Of a stretch of 46,896 bases of DNA, positions 18,859-27,518 are shown piece after piece. Position numbers and translations under genes: made by a program. Origin of the DNA: an uncultured Flavobacteriales bacterium (GTDB lineage: Bacteria; Bacteroidota; Bacteroidia; Flavobacteriales_D; Crocinitomicaceae); NCBI GenBank assembly GCA_903945495.1, contig CAJAVU010000020.1, positions 1 to 46,896 on the forward strand. The letters run 5' to 3'. Position 1 is the stretch's first letter; the number at the start of each line of letters is the position of its first letter. The notes beneath the pieces are model-generated. The model saw only the letters and a list, made by a program, of their open reading frames with translations, ran no database searches and was not told where the DNA came from.

Positions 18859-19245
18859 ATGGCAAAGTCTAATCAAAAAAAGAAGAAGAATGTCAAAGTA
18901 GAAGCGATGGGTGAAGCGCATATTCAAGCTACCTTCAACAACGTTATCATTTCTTTGACAAACAACGCTGGTCAGGTAATTTCTTGGTCATCAGCGGGAA
19001 AAATGGGCTTCAAAGGTTCTAAAAAGAACACTCCATATGCTGCACAAGTTTCAGCAGAGGATGCAGCGAAGGAAGCACATGACTTCGGATTACGTAGAGT
19101 AAAAGTATTTGTAAAAGGACCTGGAGCTGGTCGTGAATCAGCTATTCGTGCTTTGCACAATGCTGGAATTGAAGTAACTGAAATCATGGATGTTACTCCA
19201 TTACCACACAACGGATGTCGTCCTCCTAAAAGACGTAGAGTTTAA
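18859..19245 (+). CDS. rpsK: 30S ribosomal protein S11
   Basis: S11, 128 residues, lies on the 30S platform near the E-site codon and interacts with the Shine-Dalgarno helix region. Start [20 protein letters not shown]; core [20 protein letters not shown] with [21 protein letters not shown]-terminal signature [19 protein letters not shown]. Normal length. Confidence 0.99.
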   Translation: MAKSNQKKKKNVKVEAMGEAHIQATFNNVIISLTNNAGQVISWSSAGKMGFKGSKKNTPYAAQVSAEDAAKEAHDFGLRRVKVFVKGPGAGRESAIRALHNAGIEVTEIMDVTPLPHNGCRPPKRRRV

Positions 19246-19256
19246 TATTAATCTAT

Positions 19257-19307
19257 AAAGGGTAATTGAGATCATCGAAGGAAAGCCTTAATTCATGATC
19301 ACTCTTT
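19257..19307 (+). promoter_or_regulatory. Nested stem structure in the rpsK-rpsD spacer
   Basis: Three helices stack in order. AAAGGGT (19257-19263) pairs with ACTCTTT (19301-19307), GATCAT (19270-19275) with ATGATC (19295-19300), and AAGG (19278-19281) with CCTT (19286-19289) around AAAG. One 6-nt bulge lies on the 5' side. The element ends 13 nt before the rpsD ATG, a plausible position for autoregulation by S4, which is inference. Confidence 0.5.
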
Positions 19308-19320
19308 AAAACAAATAAAA

Positions 19321-19929
19321 ATGGCAAGATATACAGGACCAAAATCCAAAATCGCACGTCGTTTCAGAGATCCTATCTTTGGACCAGATAAAGCGTTAGA
19401 AAGAAGAAGCTACGGCCCAGGACAACACGGTCCGTCAAAAAGACGTGGTGGAAAGCAATCAGAATATGCTATCCAGTTGGGTGAAAAACAAAAAGCGAAA
19501 TACACATACGGTATTTTAGAGCGTCAATTCTCTAATATGTTCGAAAGAGCATCTCGTATGAAAGGTATCACTGGTGAGAACTTATTACAATTGTGTGAAA
19601 CACGTTTGGATAATACAGTTTTTCGTTTAGGAGTTGCTCCTAGCCGTCGTGGTGCACGTCAATTAGTTTCTCACAAACACATTACTGTAAATGGTGAAGT
19701 TGTGAATATTCCTTCTTACACTGTTAAAATTGGTGATGTTGTTGGAGTTCGTGAGAAATCTAAATCGTTAGAAGCGATTACTTCTTCATTATCATCAAAC
19801 AGTAAAAAATACGACTGGTTAGATTGGAACAATTCTGATATGTCAGGGAAATTATTAAGCGTGCCTTCACGTGAGATGATTCCTGAGAACATTAAAGAAC
19901 AGTTAATCGTCGAGTTATACTCTAAATAA
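19321..19929 (+). CDS. rpsD: 30S ribosomal protein S4, zinc-less form
   Basis: S4, 202 residues, is a primary 16S rRNA binder and in E. coli the repressor of the alpha operon. Start [20 protein letters not shown]; then [10 protein letters not shown], the S4 RNA-binding domain from about residue 95 ([13 protein letters not shown] with the preceding Cys, then [20 protein letters not shown]), and C-terminal [20 protein letters not shown]. The N-terminal Cys cluster of zinc-binding S4 proteins is missing. Confidence 0.99.
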   Translation: MARYTGPKSKIARRFRDPIFGPDKALERRSYGPGQHGPSKRRGGKQSEYAIQLGEKQKAKYTYGILERQFSNMFERASRMKGITGENLLQLCETRLDNTVFRLGVAPSRRGARQLVSHKHITVNGEVVNIPSYTVKIGDVVGVREKSKSLEAITSSLSSNSKKYDWLDWNNSDMSGKLLSVPSREMIPENIKEQLIVELYSK

Positions 19930-19946
19930 TATTAATCATATTGGTA

Positions 19947-19999
19947 TTCGGCTAAAGGGTTGGATGATTTTCTTCAGTCTTTTTAACCGCGCAACCGAA
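19947..19999 (+). promoter_or_regulatory. Possible long-range stem in the rpsD-rpoA spacer
   Basis: TTCGG (19947-19951) can pair with CCGAA (19995-19999), and inside it GGTT (19958-19961) with AACC (19985-19988), leaving internal loops of six bases on both sides and a T-rich apical loop. The spacer is 95 nt, far longer than the 3-33 nt usual upstream. Evidence is base pairing only. Confidence 0.35.
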
Positions 20000-20024
20000 G
20001 AACAATTAAAAAGAAGAACACAAC

Positions 20025-21017
20025 ATGGCAATTTTAGATTTTCAAAAACCTGACAAGGTTATTATGATTCAGTCCGATGAGCATCACGGACAATTTGAAT
20101 TCCGTCCACTTGAACCAGGATACGGAATTACAGTTGGTAATGCATTACGTCGTATTTTGCTTTCTTCATTAGAAGGTTTTGCAATTTCGTCTATTCGCAT
20201 TGAAGGTGCTGATCACGAATTCACTACAATTAAAGGAGTAGTAGAAGACGTTACTGAAATCATCTTGAACTTGAAACAAGTTCGTTTCAAACAACAAATT
20301 GAAGGAACTGACAGCGAAACAGTTGTTGTTTCAATTTCAGGACAAGATAAACTAACAGCAGGAGATTTAGGAAAATTCACATCTGCTTTCCAAGTATTGA
20401 ATTCAGACTTGGTTATCTGTAACATGGAATCGTCTGTTAAATTAGAAATTGAACTTTCAATTACTAAAGGACGCGGATATGTTCCTGCAGAAGAAAATAA
20501 AATTAGTGGTGCTCCATTTGGAACAATTTTCATTGATTCTATCTACACACCAATCAAAAATGTAAAATTTGCGATTGAAAACTTCCGTGTAGAGCAAAAA
20601 ACGGATTATGAGAAATTGGTTCTTGACATTACAACTGACGGATCAGTTCATCCGAAAGAAGCATTGAAAGAAGCAGCTAAAATTTTGATTCATCACTTTA
20701 TGTTGTTCTCAGATGAGCGTATCACTTTAGATAGTGAAGTAAAAGCTGAAACTGAAGAATTCGACGAAACTTCGTTACATATGCGTCAATTGCTTAAAAC
20801 GAAATTAGTTGATATGGATTTATCAGTTCGTGCTTTGAATTGTTTGAAAGCAGCAGACGTTGAAACATTAGGTGATTTAGTTTCTTACAACAAAAATGAC
20901 TTATTGAAATTCCGTAACTTCGGTAAGAAATCTCTTACTGAGTTAGAAGACTTAGTTGATAACAAAGGTCTTTCATTCGGAATGAATGTTTCTAAATACA
21001 AATTAGATAAAGATTAG
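20025..21017 (+). CDS. rpoA: DNA-directed RNA polymerase subunit alpha
   Basis: RpoA, 330 residues, dimerises to nucleate RNA polymerase assembly. The N-terminal domain (about 1-230) shows [20 protein letters not shown], then [20 protein letters not shown] and [20 protein letters not shown]. The C-terminal domain (about 255-320), which contacts DNA and regulators, has [20 protein letters not shown] and [20 protein letters not shown]. Conserved place between rpsD and rplQ. Confidence 0.99.
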   Translation: MAILDFQKPDKVIMIQSDEHHGQFEFRPLEPGYGITVGNALRRILLSSLEGFAISSIRIEGADHEFTTIKGVVEDVTEIILNLKQVRFKQQIEGTDSETVVVSISGQDKLTAGDLGKFTSAFQVLNSDLVICNMESSVKLEIELSITKGRGYVPAEENKISGAPFGTIFIDSIYTPIKNVKFAIENFRVEQKTDYEKLVLDITTDGSVHPKEALKEAAKILIHHFMLFSDERITLDSEVKAETEEFDETSLHMRQLLKTKLVDMDLSVRALNCLKAADVETLGDLVSYNKNDLLKFRNFGKKSLTELEDLVDNKGLSFGMNVSKYKLDKD

Positions 21018-21095
21018 TATCGCAATAAATTAGTAATGGCGTAATAGGTGGCTGGGCTTAGGCGATACCTTAGAAAAGATCCAGTTAACCGTTAC
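21017..21095 (+). promoter_or_regulatory. Foldable rpoA-rplQ spacer with pseudoknot topology
   Basis: GTATCGC (21017-21023, starting at the last base of the rpoA stop) pairs with GCGATAC (21062-21068). GTAATGG (21033-21039) can pair with CCGTTAC (21089-21095, one G-T wobble). The order A-B-A'-B' is that of a pseudoknot or of two alternative folds. Function unknown. Confidence 0.35.
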
Positions 21096-21111
21096 TTACG
21101 AAATTTTAAAT

Positions 21112-21666
21112 ATGAGACACGGTAATAAAGTAAACAATTTAGGTAGAAAATCAGCTCACAGAAAAGCGATGCTATCTAATATGGCTGGTTCATTAATTCA
21201 GCACAAACGCATTAACACAACAGTTGCTAAAGCTAAAGCGTTGAGAGGATATGTAGAGCCTTTATTAACAAAAGCTAAAACAGATTCAACTCACTCAAGA
21301 AGAACTGTATTTAGTTATTTACAAAACAAGGACATCGTTTCTGAATTATTCAGAGAAGTTGCTCCAAAAATCGCTAACAGAGAAGGTGGTTACACTCGTA
21401 TCATCCGTACAGGATATAGATTAGGTGATAACGCTGAAATGTGTATGATCGAATTGGTTGATTTCAATGAAATCTATACAAATGAGAAAGCGAAGAAAAC
21501 AACTCGCCGTTCTAGACGTGCAGGTGGTGCGAAAAAAGAAGTTGAAGAAACAGTTGTAGCAGAAACTGAAGTAGTTGAAGAAACTGCACCAGAAGCAGCA
21601 GCTGAAGAAACAGCAGAAACACCAGAAGAAGATACTACTTCTGAGGAGAGCACTGAAGAGAAATAA
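21112..21666 (+). CDS. rplQ: 50S ribosomal protein L17 with acidic C-terminal extension
   Basis: L17, 184 residues, sits near the tunnel exit. The core ([20 protein letters not shown], then [20 protein letters not shown] and [20 protein letters not shown]) ends near residue 121, which is about the full length of E. coli L17 (127). A basic linker follows ([17 protein letters not shown], about 125-141), then a low-complexity acidic tail of Glu, Ala, Thr and Val to residue 184. Extended L17 tails occur in Bacteroidota; their role is not known to me. Last gene of the supercluster. Confidence 0.98.
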   Translation: MRHGNKVNNLGRKSAHRKAMLSNMAGSLIQHKRINTTVAKAKALRGYVEPLLTKAKTDSTHSRRTVFSYLQNKDIVSELFREVAPKIANREGGYTRIIRTGYRLGDNAEMCMIELVDFNEIYTNEKAKKTTRRSRRAGGAKKEVEETVVAETEVVEETAPEAAAEETAETPEEDTTSEESTEEK

Positions 21667-21690
21667 TCAACTAATTCTCGATAAATGAAA

Positions 21691-21717
21691 GGGTAATGGA
21701 AACATTACCCTTTTTTT
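21691..21717 (+). terminator. Intrinsic terminator of the ribosomal protein supercluster
   Basis: GGGTAATG (21691-21698) and CATTACCC (21703-21710) form a perfect 8-bp stem closed by a GAAA tetraloop and followed by seven T residues. It lies 24 nt after the rplQ stop. Confidence 0.95.
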
Positions 21718-21751
21718 ATTCACAACGTTTCCAGTTTTCAAGATGAAACCC

Positions 21752-21759
21752 TAACTTTG
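21752..21759 (+). promoter_or_regulatory. -7 element of the carA promoter
   Basis: TAACTTTG matches TAnnTTTG. No TTG stands at the right distance upstream; the nearest region is CGTTT at 21727-21731. The ATG of carA is only 15 nt further on, so the leader would be very short. Confidence 0.55.
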
Positions 21760-21774
21760 CGCAAAATAAATTTA

Positions 21775-24184
<2,410 letters not shown>

Positions 24185-24213
24185 GACTAGATAACGTTAA
24201 ATAATTCACAATG

Positions 24214-24242
24214 AAAGGGGAGTATTCCCCCTTTTTTTTTTG
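24214..24242 (+). terminator. Intrinsic terminator of carA-eno
   Basis: GGGGA (24217-24221) pairs with TCCCC (24226-24230) around GTAT, with a shifted register also possible, followed by C and a run of ten T residues. Confidence 0.9.
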
Positions 24243-24268
24243 ATAGTTGTATTTATTCAATATTTTTG
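24240..24268 (+). promoter_or_regulatory. Promoter of the secreted-protein gene group
   Basis: TTG at 24240-24242 (embedded in the end of the enolase terminator T-tract), an 18-nt spacer and TATTTTTG at 24261-24268. The next gene starts at 24324, giving a leader of about 50 nt. Confidence 0.5.
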
Positions 24269-24323
24269 AAAATAATCAGGCAACTTAATTCTTTTCATTC
24301 TCGTCTTAACTCAAATTACTTTT

Positions 24324-24677
24324 ATGAAGAATGCTATACTTGGGATGATTATCCTTTTCGGTTCATTTTTTGGTTTTTCACAATCAACTCAGGAGTCCTC
24401 AACAACATTTTTTGGACAATGCATGGTAGAGGTTCAAAATCAGGAAGAAATGAAAACATTGGAAAATCAATTGAGATTGAATCCATATGTGAAGACTGTT
24501 CGTTTAGATTACACTACGCAACGAGCTTTTATTTTAACAAAAAATATTGAATCGCTTAATGAGGTTGACTTTACTTCATGGTTTAGTCAGTATTCGTCAA
24601 AAGTAAGATGCATTCAAATAGGCGTTTACGGTGTTGATACAATCGCTACTTTCCCTTTTGAAAATTGCACGAAATAA
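24324..24677 (+). CDS. Small secreted protein of unknown function
   Basis: A 117-residue protein I do not recognise. Residues 1-19 (MKNAILGMIILFGSFFGFS) are a clear Sec signal peptide with probable cleavage just after FGFSQ. The mature part is about 97 residues, with alternating short strands and helices: FFGQCMVEVQNQEEMKTLEN, then LNPYVKTVRLDYTTQRAFIL and two later cysteines (VRCIQIG, FENCTK). This order resembles a ferredoxin-like/heavy-metal-associated fold, but no CxxC metal motif is present, so I assign no function. It lies 47 nt before the first large T9SS gene and probably shares its transcript. Confidence 0.75.
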   Translation: MKNAILGMIILFGSFFGFSQSTQESSTTFFGQCMVEVQNQEEMKTLENQLRLNPYVKTVRLDYTTQRAFILTKNIESLNEVDFTSWFSQYSSKVRCIQIGVYGVDTIATFPFENCTK

Positions 24678-24724
24678 ATTTATTAATTGGTTTGAGTTAA
24701 TATTCAAACTTAGTTAAAACAATT

Positions 24725-27499
24725 ATGAGACTATCTACAATCATTCTTTTATTTACTATTTCAATTGTGGCAAGTGCTTACGCACAAACTACAACTACTT
24801 TTAATTATACTGGATCTCCGCAAACATGGACAGTTCCGGCATGTGTCTCGTCAATAAATGTAACTGTTGCTGGTGCAGATGGAGGAGGAAGTTTAGGTGG
24901 AAATGGTGCTGTGGTTACGGCAACGATTCCAGTTGTTCCTGGACAAGTTATTACTGTGAATGTTGGTGGGTCTGGTGGTTCTGCAACAGCAGGATACGGT
25001 GGAGGAGGTTTAGGTTACGCCTCTACAGATGGAAATGCAAATTATAATTCAAGTGGCGGCGGTGGTGCGACTACGATTAGTGTGAACGGAAACCCTGTAG
25101 TTATTGCTGCTGGTGGCGGTGGATCTGGTGGTGGATCTGGTATAGTTGCCGGTGGTGCAGGAGGATGTGCTACTGGTTTAGTGGGGTCTTCAACATTCGG
25201 CTTAGGTGGTACTGGTGGTTCACAAGTTGCTGGTGGTATTGGAGGTACTCCTTGGGCAGCAACGCCTCCTGGTGGCCAAAATGGGTCATTAGGGCAAGGT
25301 GGGAATGGTGGTTTTTGGCAAACAGCGTCGGGCGGCGGCGGCGGCGGCGGCTACTACGGCGGCGGCGGCGGCGGAAACGATGGTTGTTGCACCGGAGCAA
25401 ATGGCGGCGGCGGCGGAAGTGGTGGGTCTAGTTTAGTTCCTGCAGGTGCCGGTTGCACATCTGGCTCTAACAATGGTTCTGGATATGTTTCAATCACATC
25501 CGGAGGGGTTACAGCCTCAAATACAGGCCCTTACTGTGAAGGAGGAACGATTCAATTAAATGGTTCTGCAGGCGGGACTAGTTACAGCTGGACAGGACCT
25601 AATGGTTTCACGTCAAACTTACAAAACCCAACAATTCCAAATTCAACTTTGGCGATGGCTGGGACTTACAGTTTAACAGTTACTGGAACAGGTTGTACGG
25701 ATGCTGCAACAACAAATGTTGTTGTCTTGCCTCCAATTGCACCGAATGCTGGTGTCGATGATACAGTATGTTTTGGAAGTCCAATCAATTTAGTTGGAGT
25801 ATTAAGTGTTGCAACGGATACAAAGCTTTGGACATATTTGGCTACGGGGATTTCTCCTACACCAACAGTTCAAATTTTACCGGCATCAAACAATTTAACT
25901 CCAACTGTAAATGTTAACCAACCTGGTTTATATTCTTTCATTCTTACTGAAACCAATCCTGTTTGTGGAAGTAAAAAAGATACAGTTAAAATTTTCGTTA
26001 AACAAATGACTATAAACCAAGTTACCACGAATACTTCATGCGCAGGTTTTTCGGATGGTACGATAACTTTGAGCGGTCCTCAAGCAACTCAATATAGTTA
26101 TGATAACGGAAATACTTGGACTAGTGTTACGCCTGGTACAGGTTTTGCAACAGGAACTTATAATGTTTGCGTTAGAGATTATAATTTATGCCAAGCATGT
26201 GCGGTTGCTACGATTACCGATCCAGCGCCAATAATAATGAATGTAAGTAATGATACACTTATTTGTGAAAACGGAAGTGCAACTATGACAGCATCGGCAA
26301 TTGGGGGTATTTCATACGATTTCCATTGGGATTTATTCCCAACGACAGCTGCTTCTCAAATTGGTTCTCCGTTGGTAAACACGTATTATGTTGTTCAAGC
26401 TGAAAGCGATTTAGGTTGTTTTTCAAACAAGGATTCAATTTATGTAACTGTAAGACCTCCATTGACAGGTACAATCACACCAGACGTTACAATTTGCCCT
26501 GGATATCCAACAACGCTTACAGCAACTGCTGCAGGTGGAATAGGAACTCCATTTAATTTTGTTTGGAGTAGTGGAGAATCTGGAACGGGTTCTAATCATT
26601 CGATTACTGCGAATCCATCTCAAACAACACAATATTCTGTAACAATTGATGATGCATGTGAATCAACTCCAATCGTACTGACAACGAACGTATTCTTAGC
26701 GCCTTTACCGGTTCCATTAATTAGTGTTGATTTGGATAATGAATGTGAACCAGCAATGTTTGTTTTAACAAATGAAACAGATCCACTGATGAATGGTCAA
26801 AATTATTGGTTATTATCGGATGGACAATATTTTCAAAATCAACAAACGATTGTAACTGACGAAATGTGGTCAGGTTTGTATGACGTACAACTTGTCGTTA
26901 CAAGTCCTTTTGGATGTATTGATTCAACAACATTTATTAATTATTTAACAGTTCATCCTAAGCCTATTGCAGATTTCAGACATAGTCCTAATCCTGCTTA
27001 TATGTTTAATCCAATAGTTAATTTGACAAATTATTCAGTGAATGGAGATAGTTATGAGTGGTTTATTCAAAATGGAAATCCAAGTTTCTCTCAACTTGAA
27101 CATGTTCAAACCACATTCCCTGATGGTGTTGCTGGAGATTATGAAGTTACATTAATCACTACCTCAGAATTTGGCTGTATTGATACTTCAACTCAAATTG
27201 TAATCGTTTTACCTGAAGTACTATTGTATGCTCCAAATACTTTCACTCCTGATGATGACGAATTCAATCAAGATTGGGGAATTCATATTAGTGGAATTGA
27301 TATTTTCAATTTTGAATTGTTAATCTTCAACCGTTGGGGGCAAATAATCTGGGAGTCACATGATCCAGCTGCTTCTTGGGATGGAACATATAATGGAGAA
27401 TACGTTCAGCAAGGCACTTACACCTGGACAATTGAAGCAAAAGATTTGGTTAACGATAGAAAGTACGAGTTTAATGGGTTTATTAATGTGCTTAAATAA
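24725..27499 (+). CDS. Large secreted protein: glycine-rich head, SprB/Ig-like and PKD-like modules, T9SS type B C-terminus
   Basis: 924 residues. Signal peptide 1-20 (MRLSTIILLFTISIVASAYA). Residues about 25-260 form a glycine-rich domain beginning TTTFNYTGSPQTWTVPACVS and packed with GGGG runs. Then come an Ig-like module (YCEGGTIQLNGSAGGTSYSW), a DDTVC-type module from about 338, a SprB-like repeat (about 430-500), two Cys-bearing Ig-like modules (NVSNDTLICENG, TICPGYPTTLTATA) and PKD-like domains. Residues about 835-924 are a gliding-motility type B sorting domain (PNTFTPDDDEFNQDW, IFNRWGQIIWES, WDGTYNGEYVQQGTYTWTIE). It should be exported by Sec, then T9SS, and act at the surface or outside, possibly in adhesion. 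It is followed after 19 nt by a paralog. Confidence 0.9.
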   Translation: MRLSTIILLFTISIVASAYAQTTTTFNYTGSPQTWTVPACVSSINVTVAGADGGGSLGGNGAVVTATIPVVPGQVITVNVGGSGGSATAGYGGGGLGYASTDGNANYNSSGGGGATTISVNGNPVVIAAGGGGSGGGSGIVAGGAGGCATGLVGSSTFGLGGTGGSQVAGGIGGTPWAATPPGGQNGSLGQGGNGGFWQTASGGGGGGGYYGGGGGGNDGCCTGANGGGGGSGGSSLVPAGAGCTSGSNNGSGYVSITSGGVTASNTGPYCEGGTIQLNGSAGGTSYSWTGPNGFTSNLQNPTIPNSTLAMAGTYSLTVTGTGCTDAATTNVVVLPPIAPNAGVDDTVCFGSPINLVGVLSVATDTKLWTYLATGISPTPTVQILPASNNLTPTVNVNQPGLYSFILTETNPVCGSKKDTVKIFVKQMTINQVTTNTSCAGFSDGTITLSGPQATQYSYDNGNTWTSVTPGTGFATGTYNVCVRDYNLCQACAVATITDPAPIIMNVSNDTLICENGSATMTASAIGGISYDFHWDLFPTTAASQIGSPLVNTYYVVQAESDLGCFSNKDSIYVTVRPPLTGTITPDVTICPGYPTTLTATAAGGIGTPFNFVWSSGESGTGSNHSITANPSQTTQYSVTIDDACESTPIVLTTNVFLAPLPVPLISVDLDNECEPAMFVLTNETDPLMNGQNYWLLSDGQYFQNQQTIVTDEMWSGLYDVQLVVTSPFGCIDSTTFINYLTVHPKPIADFRHSPNPAYMFNPIVNLTNYSVNGDSYEWFIQNGNPSFSQLEHVQTTFPDGVAGDYEVTLITTSEFGCIDTSTQIVIVLPEVLLYAPNTFTPDDDEFNQDWGIHISGIDIFNFELLIFNRWGQIIWESHDPAASWDGTYNGEYVQQGTYTWTIEAKDLVNDRKYEFNGFINVLK
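25331..25375 (+). repeat. GGC trinucleotide tract coding polyglycine
   Basis: Seven GGC codons (25331-25351), two TAC codons, then five GGC and one GGA (25358-25375). Another GGC x4 plus GGA lies at 25403-25417. This is an abrupt GC-rich island with a single glycine codon, in a genome and gene that otherwise use GGT and GGA. Confidence 0.9.
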
Positions 27500-27518
27500 G
27501 ATTAAGTCTTAATTTTGT

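Noticed and set aside
21018-21111. tRNA or other known RNA gene in the rpoA-rplQ spacer
   Set aside because: No cloverleaf, T-loop or acceptor pairing could be drawn; only the long-range helices reported above.
24266-24550. 94-codon frame overlapping the small secreted protein
   Set aside because: The overlapping frame with a signal peptide (24324-24677) is far more protein-like; this one lacks recognisable features.
24670-24724. Separate promoter for the first T9SS gene
   Set aside because: ATTGGTTTGAG looks like a -7 element but lacks the TA at the required spacing; transcription from 24240 is sufficient.
25165-25431. Alternative-frame ORFs rich in Arg/Trp in the glycine-rich region
   Set aside because: They are frame shadows of GGT/GGA/GGC repeats in the real coding frame.
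27510-27517. TAATTTTG as a -7 element for the second T9SS gene
   Set aside because: It lies one base before the ATG, so transcription would start inside or after the start codon, and no TTG is at the right distance. Cotranscription with the first gene is simpler.
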